Shown here: positions 7,202 through 14,671 of the stretch, piece by piece
Layout of the letters: each line of letters opens with the position of its first letter
How positions within the stretch are numbered: the first letter of the stretch is position 1
DNA from: Brachybacterium tyrofermentans
Lineage (GTDB): Bacteria > Actinomycetota > Actinomycetes > Actinomycetales > Dermabacteraceae
Direction of reading: 5' to 3'
NCBI RefSeq assembly: GCF_014897585.1
Contig: NZ_JABUXW010000036.1
Coordinates: 1-33,787 of the forward strand
Length of the DNA: 33,787 bases
Program-made: the position numbers and the translations under genes
Notes under the pieces: generated by a model
What the model was told of the DNA's origin: nothing
What the model saw: the letters and a program-made list of their open reading frames with translations, nothing else
Databases searched by the model: none

Positions 7202-7561
7202 TCAGTCCAGCGGCATGTGGTCCTCGCCGAACTCGACGCCCTCTGATTCGAGCCGTTCGCGCGCGGCCTTGTGGACGACCCCGCGTTGACGAGGATCTGC
7301 CTCGAGCAGCCCGAGCACGGTCTCGCGGGAACTGTTGGGGTGACGCGCCACCTCCACGCGGTTGCCCCAGAACGCGTCGTGCGCGAACCGAGAGAGGATC
7401 TCGGCGCTCGCGCGCCGGTTCATGACGGCGCCACTGCGGATCGCCTGATTCGGGTCGGTGAGGAACGGTTCGAGCTCGTCATCGGTGGTCGCGGCGGCGG
7501 CGAGCGCGTACCGCCGCTGTTCGTCCGCCCGCTCCTCCGGCGTCTTCTTCATCCGTGCCAT
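7202..7561 (-). CDS. hypothetical protein with LRV/HEAT-like helical repeats
   Basis: A 119-residue soluble protein. Residues about 20-110 contain helical units resembling variant leucine-rich or HEAT repeats: EPFLTDPNQAIRSGAVMN, then ILSRFAHDAFWGNRVEVARHPNSS, then VLGLLEADPRQRGVVHKAAR. The DPN..IR / HPNSS / DPR..V periodicity is the basis for the call. Such repeats usually serve as protein-binding scaffolds. The start at 7561 is preferred because GGAGG lies five bases upstream; a second ATG at 7552 is possible. It is divergent from the aldo/keto reductase, with an 8-bp minisatellite in the gap. Function unknown. Confidence 0.75.
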   Translation of the reverse strand: MARMKKTPEERADEQRRYALAAAATTDDELEPFLTDPNQAIRSGAVMNRRASAEILSRFAHDAFWGNRVEVARHPNSSRETVLGLLEADPRQRGVVHKAARERLESEGVEFGEDHMPLD

Positions 7562-7603
7562 CTTGCCTCCGTCGTGCGTCCGTTCCTCGGACGCCCAACG
7601 TAG

Positions 7604-7651
7604 CCCAACGCCGCAACGCCCCAACGCCCCAACGCCCCAACGCCCCAACAA
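7604..7651. repeat. 8-bp tandem repeat (CCCAACGC type) between divergent genes
   Basis: Six adjacent 8-base units (CCCAACGC, one CGCAACGC variant, and a final CCCAACAA) run from 7604 to 7651, with another CCCAACG just upstream at 7594. The array lies immediately before the predicted promoter of the aldo/keto reductase (-10 at 7683-7688) and behind the start of the divergent repeat protein. Confidence 0.85.
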
Positions 7652-7694
7652 GACTGGCTGCCGGAGACTGTCGCGTCAGCGATAGCCTGGGGCT

Positions 7695-8672
7695 ATGCAC
7701 TTTGACTCTCTCGGCTCCAGCGGTCTCCTCGTCTCGGCACTCGGTATCGGGTGCAACGCCTTCGGGCGCCGGATCGATCAGGAGGCGGCCACCGCCGTCG
7801 TCCAGGCCGCGCTCGATGAGGGGGTGACCTTCTTCGACACGGCCGACGCCTATGGCACCGGCGAGTCCGAGACGATGCTCGGGACGGCGCTCGGCTCCCG
7901 CCGCGAGGAGGTCGTGATCGCGACCAAGTTCGGCATGGACATGGGGGATACCTACCCGGGGGCGCGGGCGAACCGCGCCAGCCGCGGCTACATCCTGCGC
8001 GCGGTCGAGGGCTCCCTGCGTCGCCTGGGAACCGACCACATCGACCTCTTCCAGCTCCACACCCCCGACCGCATCACGCCGATGGAGGAGACGCTCGACG
8101 CCCTCGGCGACCTGGTCAGCTCCGGCAAGGTCCGCTACATCGGCTGCTCGAACCTCGCCGCCTGGGAGGTCGCCGACGCCGCGCACCTCGCCTCCGCCGT
8201 CGGGGCACCCGCGTTCATCACCGCACAGAACGAGTACTCGCTGTACAACCGCAGCGCCGAGGCCGAGCTGGTCCCCGCCCTCGAGCACTTCGGCATGAGC
8301 CTGCTGCCGTACTTCCCCCTCGCCTACGGACTGCTCACCGGCAAGTACTCGCAGACCGGCGGCGCCCCCGAGGGCACCCGCCTCGCCACCGAGACGGCCC
8401 GTCTCGACTCGGCCCGCTGGGACGTGGTCGAGGGGTTCCGGGAGCTCTCCGAGGAGTCCGGGCGCAGCATGCTCGAGATCGCCATCGGCGGCCTGCGCGC
8501 CCAGCCTGCCGTGGACACTGTCATCGCCGGCGCCACGCGTCCTGAGCAGGTCGCCGCCAACGCGCGCGCCGTGGCATGGGAGCCGACGGCGGAGGAGCTC
8601 GACGCGATCGATCGCGTCGTGGCGCCGGGCTCCGGACCCGGCCACTCGACCTTCGCCGCATCGCGCCGCTGA
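7695..8672 (+). CDS. aldo/keto reductase
   Basis: A complete 325-residue aldo/keto reductase with a TIM-barrel architecture. The catalytic tetrad is visible as Asp48, Tyr53 (FDTADAYGTGESE), Lys78 (ATKFG) and His122 (LFQLHTPD). The C-terminal VIAGATRPEQVAAN is the NADP-binding segment typical of the class. It is expected to reduce aldehydes or ketones with NADPH in the cytosol; substrate unknown. The sequence resembles the actinobacterial group of AKR11/12-like proteins. TAGCCT at 7683-7688 lies six bases before the ATG and no Shine-Dalgarno is present, so initiation is probably leaderless. The gene stands alone, and a strong hairpin lies about 100 bases downstream. Confidence 0.95.
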   Translation: MHFDSLGSSGLLVSALGIGCNAFGRRIDQEAATAVVQAALDEGVTFFDTADAYGTGESETMLGTALGSRREEVVIATKFGMDMGDTYPGARANRASRGYILRAVEGSLRRLGTDHIDLFQLHTPDRITPMEETLDALGDLVSSGKVRYIGCSNLAAWEVADAAHLASAVGAPAFITAQNEYSLYNRSAEAELVPALEHFGMSLLPYFPLAYGLLTGKYSQTGGAPEGTRLATETARLDSARWDVVEGFRELSEESGRSMLEIAIGGLRAQPAVDTVIAGATRPEQVAANARAVAWEPTAEELDAIDRVVAPGSGPGHSTFAASRR

Positions 8673-8770
8673 ACCCGGCCCAGAGCCGGCCGGACCCGCG
8701 GCATGGGTCGAGCGCAGCCCACGACGGCCCGCGCTCCGGCCGTGCGGCAGGAGGTGCTCTGAACCGGAAT

Positions 8771-8793
8771 GCGGTGGACGTCTGCTCCACCGC
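8771..8793. repeat. strong inverted repeat upstream of membrane-protein gene
   Basis: Arms GCGGTGGA (8771-8778) and TCCACCGC (8786-8793) pair perfectly around a 7-base loop. The ribosome site AAGGAG (8799-8804) follows six bases later. It may terminate the aldo/keto reductase transcript (no T-run) or act as a leader hairpin or operator for the next gene. Confidence 0.5.
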
Positions 8794-8813
8794 CTGACAA
8801 GGAGTCTGATCAC

Positions 8814-9452
8814 GTGTCATCAGAGGTGGAAGCGGCGTGGGCCGCGTTGCGCAGCACAGGGCGGGTCACTCTCGCGGGAGCGCCGGCCCTCTGGTCCACG
8901 GCGATGCGGTGGCTCATCCTGGTCCTGCTGGCGCTCGTCGTGCTGCTCGCTGTCGGCGGCCTCGTCGCGATCCCGATCGTCCTCGTCGCGGGAGTCGAGG
9001 TCACCGTCGCCACAGTGGCCGGTGTCCTCGGCGTCTATGTCATGTTCGCCGTGATGGGTGCCCTGATCAGCGTGTGGTATCGGCAGCAGAAGAGGTATCG
9101 CGCCGTCGAATCCCACCCTGTCGTGCTCGAGGCCGGGGGCATCACCCTGCGGGGTGTGGGGCCGATCCCATGGCGTGATTTCGGTGCGGCTCAGCACCGT
9201 CTGGTGCGCTCCGAACACTCCAGCGGATACACCCGTCGGGCGGTGATGCCGTTGACCCGCACGGGTTTCGTCGCCGTCAACCAGCATCTCGCCCCCGACC
9301 TCCGAGGCCGGATCTCACCGGCCACCGGTCCGTTCTGGAACCGCACCCACCCCCACATCTACGTGCCCGGGGTCGAGGGGCTGGATCAGGGCGAGGTCAT
9401 GTGGCTGATCAACGCCGCTCACCAGATGTTCGGAGGCCGCCAGAGGCGGTGA
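8814..9452 (+). CDS. membrane protein with two N-terminal TM helices and a PH-like domain
   Basis: A 212-residue protein. A short N-terminal soluble helix is followed by two transmembrane helices (about 32-57 and 62-86), then a cytoplasmic beta-rich region. There, VVLEAGGITLRGVGPIPWRDFGAAQ resembles the turn between PH-like strands, and GLDQGEVMWLINAAHQMFGG closes with a helix. This layout recurs in the gene at 15593-16201. The GTG at 8814 is chosen because AAGGAG lies nine bases upstream; the earlier ATG at 8769 falls inside the hairpin region without a ribosome site. Role unknown; possibly a membrane-surface sensor or scaffold. Confidence 0.82.
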   Translation: MSSEVEAAWAALRSTGRVTLAGAPALWSTAMRWLILVLLALVVLLAVGGLVAIPIVLVAGVEVTVATVAGVLGVYVMFAVMGALISVWYRQQKRYRAVESHPVVLEAGGITLRGVGPIPWRDFGAAQHRLVRSEHSSGYTRRAVMPLTRTGFVAVNQHLAPDLRGRISPATGPFWNRTHPHIYVPGVEGLDQGEVMWLINAAHQMFGGRQRR

Positions 9453-9454
9453 GA

Positions 9455-9496
9455 TCGCGGCGACTCTGCTGCGGCGACTCGGCTGTGGCGACCTGG
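9455..9496. repeat. short degenerate 14-bp tandem repeat in convergent gap
   Basis: About three degenerate 14-base units related to GCGGCGACTCNGCT fall between the 3' ends of the membrane-protein gene and trhO. I see no terminator hairpin with a T-run here. Confidence 0.5.
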
Positions 9497-9513
9497 CAGC
9501 GGCAGCTCCGCCG

Positions 9514-10290
9514 CTATGACGTGCTCGGGGCCGGGGCCGCGTCGTCTGACGATGCGACGCCGTCCCGTGGCGTGAGGTCGGGAGCGAGCGCTTCGCGCTC
9601 GTCGAAGACGAAGCATTCCCCGTCATAGTGGTCCTGGCCGACGTGCTCGAAGTAGCCGAGGATGCCGCCGTCGAGCTGCAGAGCGTCGATGCCCTCTTCG
9701 CGCAGGTAGATCGCGGCCTTCTCGCAGCGGATCCCCCCGGTGCAGAAGCTCACGACGGTCTTGCCCTCGAGCGCGTCGCGATGCGCGGATGCCGCGTCGG
9801 GGAAGTGCGTGAACCGTTCGATGCGCCAGTCGATCGCGCCCTCGAAGGTGCCGTAGTCGACCTCGAACGCATTGCGGGTGTCGAGCAGGACGATCGCGCG
9901 GCCGCCGTCGTCGTGCCCCTGATCGAGCCAGCGTTTGAGAGTGCGCGGCGCCACCGCCGGCGCACGGTCCTCGGCAGGGCGGATCGTGGGGTGATCCATG
10001 CGGATGATCTCGCGCTTGAGCTTGACGAGCATCTTGCGGAACGGCTGCTCGGCCGACCAGGTCTCCGTCGTGGTCAGCTCGGCGAAACGGGGGTCCGTGC
10101 GCAGCTCCTCCACGAACCCGCGCACCGCCTCGGCGTCACCGGCGAGGAAGAGATTGATGCCTTCCTCCGCGAGGAGGATCGTGCCCTTCAGGCCCGCGGC
10201 CTCGGCGCGCTCGCGCAGCACGGGTCGTAGCTGCTCACGATCGATGATCCGGGTGAACAGATAGGCGGAGATGTTGAGGACGCGTTCCAC
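9514..10290 (-). CDS. trhO: oxygen-dependent tRNA uridine(34) hydroxylase TrhO (YceA)
   Basis: A 258-residue rhodanese-domain protein of the TrhO/YceA family, which hydroxylates U34 of tRNA anticodons (ho5U, precursor of mo5U/cmo5U). The N-terminal acylphosphatase-like domain holds LKGTILLAEEGINLFLAG (about 34-51). The rhodanese domain contains LLDTRNAFEVDYGTFEGAID and the active-site loop FCTGGIRCEKAA, with Cys183 and Cys189, then QLDGGILGYFEHV. Length is slightly short because the C-terminal zinc-like extension of larger members is missing. The start is GTG, six bases after TAGGCT (minus strand, 10297-10302), indicating a leaderless transcript whose promoter lies within the 3' part of the upstream gene. 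Confidence 0.93.
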   Translation of the reverse strand: MERVLNISAYLFTRIIDREQLRPVLRERAEAAGLKGTILLAEEGINLFLAGDAEAVRGFVEELRTDPRFAELTTTETWSAEQPFRKMLVKLKREIIRMDHPTIRPAEDRAPAVAPRTLKRWLDQGHDDGGRAIVLLDTRNAFEVDYGTFEGAIDWRIERFTHFPDAASAHRDALEGKTVVSFCTGGIRCEKAAIYLREEGIDALQLDGGILGYFEHVGQDHYDGECFVFDEREALAPDLTPRDGVASSDDAAPAPSTS

Positions 10291-10718
10291 AGGGTGAGCC
10301 TACAGATCGGCGACGGTGCAGGACGTTCTGCTGTGCGACGTGCGGTGCGCAGCAGCGCGCAGACCTCCTGCAGCCGGCGCTGCACGTCGGGCGGTTGGCG
10401 GAAGGACGGCTCCGTCCACTCCTGCTCGTCCGCCCAGGACTGCAGACGGCCCTCGGCGCTCGCCGCGGTGCAGGGGGCGAAGGACTCGGTCGTGATGCTG
10501 CTGCGCCACCATCGGCCATGGACCGCGGGTTCCGTGACGACAGGGCGCGTCTCGACGGGGGAGGCGTAGTCGTGCGCGTACCCCGGGGCGGCGATCAGGT
10601 CCGTGATCACCTCGTGGTCGCTCTGCCCCGGGTCGAGGGCGAACTCGGTCAGCTGGATCCATAGGGACGTGGAAGGGTCCATGTGCACGATCTCTGAGCT
10701 GAGGAGGCGGAGCGTCAT
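10188..10718 (-). CDS. uncharacterised protein overlapping trhO start
   Basis: A 176-residue frame of unknown family. The first 130 or so residues look genuinely coding: balanced composition, with segments such as SLWIQLTEFALDPGQSDHEVITDLIAAPGYAHDY and GRWWRSSITTESFAPC. The last 34 residues overlap the start of trhO by 103 bases, and their Ser/Pro/Cys-rich composition reads like a shadow of that gene. The original stop may have been lost by a frameshift near 10295. TACCCT (minus strand, 10725-10730) is six bases before the ATG, which supports the start and a leaderless mRNA. There is no signal peptide or membrane segment. Confidence 0.6.
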   Translation of the reverse strand: MTLRLLSSEIVHMDPSTSLWIQLTEFALDPGQSDHEVITDLIAAPGYAHDYASPVETRPVVTEPAVHGRWWRSSITTESFAPCTAASAEGRLQSWADEQEWTEPSFRQPPDVQRRLQEVCALLRTARRTAERPAPSPICRLTLWNASSTSPPICSPGSSIVSSYDPCCASAPRPRA

Positions 10719-10761
10719 GCGCCGAGGGTACAGATCCGCTTCTGGTCCGCTCCTGACCCGC

Positions 10762-11172
10762 TCAGGACGGCAGGGCCGACGGGGTCCCGACGAGGAGCAG
10801 ATTGCCGTCCGGGTCGCGGACCACGAACTCGGTGGCTCCCCAGGGCTTCACCTGCAGCGTCTCCTGGAAGTCGGCACCCGCATCCTGGAACTCGCGGAAG
10901 AGTGCTCCGGCGTCGGCGGTCGTGATGTATGCCGACAGCAGCTGCTCCTGCTCTCGCACGTCTGCCACGAACGGTGACTCGTCGACGTGCCGCAGGTTCA
11001 GGCGCGCATCGCCGCGGCGCACCTCGCCGTAGAACGGAGGGTCGCCATGGGTGAAGACGATCTCGAACCCGAGAAGGTCGCGGTAGAAGACCAGCGCCCG
11101 CGCGAAGTCGGTGACGAACACCTGCGCAGTCGCTCGGTGAAGCCGGAGCGGGGACCTATCGGGGGCAGGCAT
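10762..11172 (-). CDS. VOC family protein (bleomycin-resistance-like)
   Basis: A 136-residue glyoxalase/bleomycin-resistance-fold protein. The N-terminal half contains AQVFVTDFARALVFYRDLLGFEIVFTHG and FYGEVRRGDARLNLRHVD, and the C-terminal half contains DAGALFREFQDAGADFQETLQVKPWGATEFVVRDPDGNLLLVG. The family either binds a drug or converts small electrophiles using a metal at the domain interface; the target is not known. GAAGGAG lies about 12 bases upstream of the ATG. It is 43 bases downstream of another, tandem VOC gene (11216-11920) on the same strand, so the two may be cotranscribed. Confidence 0.9.
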   Translation of the reverse strand: MPAPDRSPLRLHRATAQVFVTDFARALVFYRDLLGFEIVFTHGDPPFYGEVRRGDARLNLRHVDESPFVADVREQEQLLSAYITTADAGALFREFQDAGADFQETLQVKPWGATEFVVRDPDGNLLLVGTPSALPS

Positions 11173-11215
11173 CGGGGGGGAATCTCCTTCGGGTCAGATC
11201 GGATCAGCCCACGCC

Positions 11216-11920
11216 TCAGGCAGTGCGCAGCCCGAACTCGTGGCCGTCGGGATCGGCCAGCTCGAGGTGGCCTTCCTGCTCGGCGAGGCGGGTCGCGCCG
11301 AGCGCGACCAGCCGCTCCGTCTCGAGGGCGAGGTCCGCCGCGAGCAGATCGAAGCGCTGCCGGCTCCTCACGTGCTCGGACGGGGCGGACGGATCCTCCC
11401 AGGAGTCCCAGGAGATCTTGGTGCCGCCGTGCGGGGACTGGATCGCGGTCTGGCCGTTCTCATCCAGCACCAGCGGCCAGCCCAGGGCCTCGTGCCAGAA
11501 CACTCCGACATCCCGTGTCCCGTCGCAGGTGACCTCGCCGAGGAAGCCGGTGCCCGCGAGGTAGGTGTTGCCGGGTTCGATCACGCACAGCTCGTCGTCG
11601 GCGGGGTCGGCGAGCACGATGAACCTGTCGTCGGAGGACTGGCCCACATCCAGGTGCCGGCCGCCGAGATCCAGCGCCCTCTGCACGGTCTGCTGCTGGT
11701 GCTCGAGGGTGCTGCTGGTCAGGTGCAGATGAAGCTGGCGCGGACCGAGTTGCACGGTGTCGGAGGTGACGAAGCGGAGCCCCACCTGCGTCACGGTCCC
11801 CGGCACCGACGCGCCGCCGGGCTCGGGGAGGACCTCGCGGTCGAGCAGCCCGGCCCAGAAGCCCGCTGCCGCGCTCGCCTCGGCCACGTCGAAGACCACT
11901 GCGTCCAGGTGGAGGGTCAC
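11216..11920 (-). CDS. VOC family protein with two tandem units
   Basis: A 234-residue protein built of two VOC modules. The first runs from TLHLDAVVFDVAEASAAAGFWAGLL to FIVLADPADDELCVIEPG, the second from EVTCDGTRDVGVFWHEALGWPL to HLELADPDGHEFGLRTA. Each ends in the AxPxGxE/DPDGHEF type strand that normally supplies a metal ligand. The GTG at 11920 is preferred because conserved sequence begins there and CAAAGT lies six bases upstream, matching the leaderless spacing of other genes. An ATG at 11950 would add ten residues without a ribosome site. It is probably a lyase, isomerase or binding protein; substrate unknown. Confidence 0.85.
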   Translation of the reverse strand: MTLHLDAVVFDVAEASAAAGFWAGLLDREVLPEPGGASVPGTVTQVGLRFVTSDTVQLGPRQLHLHLTSSTLEHQQQTVQRALDLGGRHLDVGQSSDDRFIVLADPADDELCVIEPGNTYLAGTGFLGEVTCDGTRDVGVFWHEALGWPLVLDENGQTAIQSPHGGTKISWDSWEDPSAPSEHVRSRQRFDLLAADLALETERLVALGATRLAEQEGHLELADPDGHEFGLRTA

Positions 11921-12040
11921 TCCTGCACTTTGGGACGGAATCCTGCCCATGGCGAGAGCTCGGACCAGATGTGCGGGGAGCGTGCGGAGCGGGGCATAGG
12001 CTCGATGGCCACATCCCCACGGACCCCGAGGAGGCCCACC

Positions 12041-12439
12041 ATGCACGAGCGATCCGAGATCTCCTCGTTCCAGCCGACGGACGCTTGGAATATGGACTGG
12101 CCGTACGACGTGTGGACGCAGGTCGGGGTGCAGGCATCGATCAGCGGTCCTGACGCGGCGACCGCGGTGCAGGACTTCGTGGAGTCTCTGGAGCACGAAC
12201 CGGACTCCGACGACCCGGGCGGCGCAGGTCTCCACTACCGCGGCGGGTACACGGCCGAGGTCACGACTCCGGACGACGGCGAGGTGTGGCAGATCGTGCT
12301 GGCGTCGGCGGGCGAGGACGGGCTCGGTTCCGTGCAGGATGCGGCGGACGATCTCGTCGCCGCACTGCGGCAGGCCTCCGGCGAGGTCCGGCTCGCCTGG
12401 AGCGAGCTGCCCGCCACCCGCGCGAGGACGGCACCATGA
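12041..12439 (+). CDS. conserved-looking hypothetical protein coupled to NYN-like gene
   Basis: A 132-residue cytoplasmic protein of no family I recognise. It is acidic and rich in Trp near the N-terminus (AWNMDWPYDVWTQVGVQASISG), then has a predicted helix AATAVQDFVESLEHEP, a strand-rich middle GGYTAEVTTPDDGEVWQIVLASA and a final helix DAADDLVAALRQ. GAGGAGG (12028-12034) precedes the ATG at a normal distance. Its stop overlaps the next ATG by four bases (ATGA, 12436-12439), so it is translationally coupled to the NYN/PIN-like gene and may be its partner. Confidence 0.75.
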   Translation: MHERSEISSFQPTDAWNMDWPYDVWTQVGVQASISGPDAATAVQDFVESLEHEPDSDDPGGAGLHYRGGYTAEVTTPDDGEVWQIVLASAGEDGLGSVQDAADDLVAALRQASGEVRLAWSELPATRARTAP

Positions 12440-12843
12440 CGGATCCCGAGCGCACGACGGATCAGAGGGCCGCGACCGTCGTGGTGGACGCCGCCAACTG
12501 CGTCGGCAGCGTGCCCGATGGCTGGTGGCGCGATCGTGCCGCGGCCACGCGGCGGCTGCGCGACTCGCTCTCCTCCGATGCTCTCCGTCACGACCTGCAG
12601 CTGGCCGCGACTCCTGCGCTGGTGCTCGTGGTCGAGGGGCGAGCCCGCGGCGTCCAGTCCACGCCGACGGTGCAGGTCGTTCACGCTCCCGGGATCGGCG
12701 ACGACATGATCGTCAAGGTCGTCGAGCAACGTGCCGCACAGGGCGAGAGTATCGTCGTCGTCACCGCGGATCGGGAGCTGCGGACCCGGGTCACCGCTCT
12801 GGGTGCTCGCACCGTCGGCCCACGGGTCGTGCGCCCGAGCTGA
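12436..12843 (+). CDS. NYN/PIN-like domain protein (putative nuclease)
   Basis: A 135-residue protein with a single PIN-like (NYN) domain. The first strand carries TVVVDAANCVGS, giving an Asp and Asn in the place of metal ligands, followed by VPDGWWRDRAAATRRL. Further strands are ALVLVVEG and VQVVHAPGIGDDMIVKVV with an Asp pair, and the last is IVVVTADRELRTRVTALGA with another Asp. The four acidic positions fit a metal-dependent ribonuclease, though some relatives carry nucleotide-hydrolase names. It has no membrane segment. The start overlaps the upstream stop (ATGA). It converges with pspC-like DNA 65 bases downstream. Confidence 0.8.
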   Translation: MTDPERTTDQRAATVVVDAANCVGSVPDGWWRDRAAATRRLRDSLSSDALRHDLQLAATPALVLVVEGRARGVQSTPTVQVVHAPGIGDDMIVKVVEQRAAQGESIVVVTADRELRTRVTALGARTVGPRVVRPS

Positions 12844-12908
12844 TCGGCCGCCGAGCTGAGCACTCGAGCTGAGACGCCCTGGGTCGTGACCCGCCCGCCG
12901 ACCGCAGC

Positions 12909-13163
12909 TCAGTAGCGCTGTGTACGACTGCCCAGCATGCGCTCCAGCGGGATGCTGTCGTCCTGCCAGGGCGTGAGCAGCCAGACCACGAGGTACGCGC
13001 CCACGCCGAGCACCGGGAGCAGGAACGAGGCGAGGACCAGCACGCGGACCAGCCACACGTCGAGGCTGAATCGGTCGGCGAGGCCACCGGCGATCCCGCC
13101 GACGAGACGTCGGGGACCACGGCGGAAGCGGATGCGGCGGAGGGAGTCGAAGAATGTGTCCAT
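12909..13163 (-). CDS. PspC domain protein
   Basis: An 84-residue phage-shock-protein-C-like protein. It starts with a cytoplasmic segment MDTFFDSLRRIRFRRGPRR, then RLVGGIAGGLADRFSLDVWLVRVLVLASF, the PspC signature. One long hydrophobic region (about 38-65) follows, then the tail TPWQDDSIPLERML. PspC proteins sense envelope stress or anchor signalling partners; many actinobacteria have small stand-alone copies like this. The ATG lies six bases from TAGCGT (minus strand, 13170-13175), a leaderless arrangement. No psp partner gene is present nearby. Confidence 0.92.
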   Translation of the reverse strand: MDTFFDSLRRIRFRRGPRRLVGGIAGGLADRFSLDVWLVRVLVLASFLLPVLGVGAYLVVWLLTPWQDDSIPLERMLGSRTQRY

Positions 13164-13175
13164 GCCTCGACGCTA

Positions 13176-13468
13176 CGTGCCGTGCACTTCGAGCGCACTG
13201 GGGCTGACCCCCGCAGGCGATGACGGGAAACCGGAGAGAGGTCGCCGGAGCGATGGGGAGAGGCCAGCGGTGTGGTCAGCGCCGTTCGGGACGCCCGCGC
13301 AGGGAATGCCTTCGCCTCAGGTCCAGCCGTGCAGGATCATCGAGGATGCACAGGGCGAGGGAGCGCTGAGCGGCCGTGCTCCAGCGCGGGGTCACAGCGT
13401 CACCCGCCCTGCAACGACATTCGACTCGCACCAACTTTCGACCCCGCACCGACACCCGAGGAGGAACC
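13176..13468. other. divergent intergenic region without a supported gene
   Basis: This stretch lies between the pspC-like gene and the hydrolase gene. Minus-strand frames are open, and one fragment reads like a worn coding remnant (WSTAAQRSLALCILDDPARL), but no start or family fits. The only clear signal is the hydrolase ribosome site, GAGGAGGA, near 13458. Confidence 0.4.
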
Positions 13469-14020
13469 ATGACCGAGTACGCGGACTGGCAGGCGCCGAC
13501 CCCGTCGCGCGGCCTGGTGATCATGCTCCCGGGCGCGGCATACACGTGCCAGATGCCGCTGCTCCACTTCGCGGCTCTGGTCGCGATCAGTCATGGCTGG
13601 GACGTTCGCGAGGTCGACTGGACTCCGGCGGAGAACTGGGGGACCGAGCAGATCGGGCTCGAGCTGGCGGCGGCCATCGGCGACCACGAGGGACCGGTCC
13701 GGGTGGTCGGGAAGTCGCTCGGCACCCTCGCCGCTCCCTATGCGGCCGAGCATCGAATCGATGCTGTCTGGCTCACCCCGCTCGTGAAGATGCCCGCCGT
13801 GGCCCGAGCGATCGCCGATCATCCGGGACGGCAGCTGCTCATCGCCGGGACCGACGACACCGACACCTGGGACAGCGGGATCGCCGCTGCGCTCAGTGCC
13901 GAGGTGCTCGAGATCGCCGGGGCCGATCATGGCTTGCGAGTCGCGGACCCGGTGCGCACGGCCGAGATCCACGTCGAGGCGACGCGAGCGATCGACGGCT
14001 GGTTCGGCGGTGCACGATAA
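13469..14020 (+). CDS. alpha/beta hydrolase family protein
   Basis: A compact 183-residue alpha/beta hydrolase. The nucleophile elbow is VVGKSLGTLAAP (Ser83 in GxSxG). The probable acid is Asp129 or Asp130 (LLIAGTDDTD) and the base is His154 (IAGADHGLRV). A glycine-rich oxyanion-hole-like segment IMLPGAAYTC is near residue 19. Size and motifs fit small actinobacterial esterase/acylhydrolase-like proteins without a lid. It is cytoplasmic, with no signal peptide. Start: GAGGAGGA directly upstream of the ATG. It converges with the LysE gene only 12 bases downstream. Confidence 0.88.
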   Translation: MTEYADWQAPTPSRGLVIMLPGAAYTCQMPLLHFAALVAISHGWDVREVDWTPAENWGTEQIGLELAAAIGDHEGPVRVVGKSLGTLAAPYAAEHRIDAVWLTPLVKMPAVARAIADHPGRQLLIAGTDDTDTWDSGIAAALSAEVLEIAGADHGLRVADPVRTAEIHVEATRAIDGWFGGAR

Positions 14021-14032
14021 GGGATCCGACGC

Positions 14033-14671
14033 TCACGCGGGGCCGCGGGCGGTTGCGGCCCGCACTGCGAAGACTGCGAGGAGACCACCAGCGGTGAACC
14101 GCTGTGCGGCCAGGAGGCGGGGCCGAGCGGACAGGATGCCCGCAAGGCGTGCTGCGGCGAGCACGACCATGCCGTTCACGGCGACCCCCACCACGATCTG
14201 CACTGCGCCGAGCTGCAGCAGCTGCGACCACGCCGGGCCGGCGCTCAGATCGAGGAACTGAGGAAGGAGCGCGGCGTACAGGAGAGCGATCTTGGGGTTG
14301 AGCAGATTGGTGAGCAGTCCCCTCGAGAACAGTCGGACGTCGGGGTCCGGCGGGATGTCGAGGTCGGGCGCGAACGGCGAGCTGCCTCCGGGCTTGAGGA
14401 TGCCCCAGGCGAGGTACGCGAGGTACACGGCACCGGCCACCTTGATCACGGTGTAGGCGACCGGGACAGCGGTGAACAGCGCGGACAGTCCTGCAGCGGT
14501 GGCCAGCAGGTAGCACACGAAGCCCACGGCCGTCCCGCCCAGGCACACCAGGCCCGCCCTGCGGCCCTGCGTGATCGAGCGGGAGGCGAGGTAGATCATG
14601 TTCGGCCCGGGGAGCAGAGCCATACCGAGCTCGAGCAGTGCGACCGCGGCCACTGCACTCCAAGAGATCAC
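14033..14671 (-). CDS. LysE/RhtB family exporter
   Basis: A 212-residue inner-membrane protein with about six transmembrane helices. The family signature is near the N-terminus: LLELGMALLPGPNMIYLASRSITQGRRAG. The NLLNPKIALLYAALLPQFLD block follows a cytoplasmic loop at about 100-130. Family members export amino acids or homoserine-lactone-like compounds driven by the proton gradient; the cargo cannot be predicted. The start is GTG at 14671, overlapping the stop of the RCC1-like gene by four bases (GTGA). That dictates translational coupling and fixes the start even though no independent ribosome site is visible. Confidence 0.93.
   Translation of the reverse strand: MISWSAVAAVALLELGMALLPGPNMIYLASRSITQGRRAGLVCLGGTAVGFVCYLLATAAGLSALFTAVPVAYTVIKVAGAVYLAYLAWGILKPGGSSPFAPDLDIPPDPDVRLFSRGLLTNLLNPKIALLYAALLPQFLDLSAGPAWSQLLQLGAVQIVVGVAVNGMVVLAAARLAGILSARPRLLAAQRFTAGGLLAVFAVRAATARGPA

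Noticed and set aside
7479..8813. 444-codon minus-strand frame opposite the aldo/keto reductase
   Set aside because: The aldo/keto reductase has a full set of catalytic residues on the plus strand. The frame is an artefact of GC bias.
12286..12435. Extended N-terminal form of the NYN-like gene
   Set aside because: The extra 50 residues are Arg-rich and overlap the coupled gene in another frame; ATG 12436 in the ATGA overlap is the natural start.
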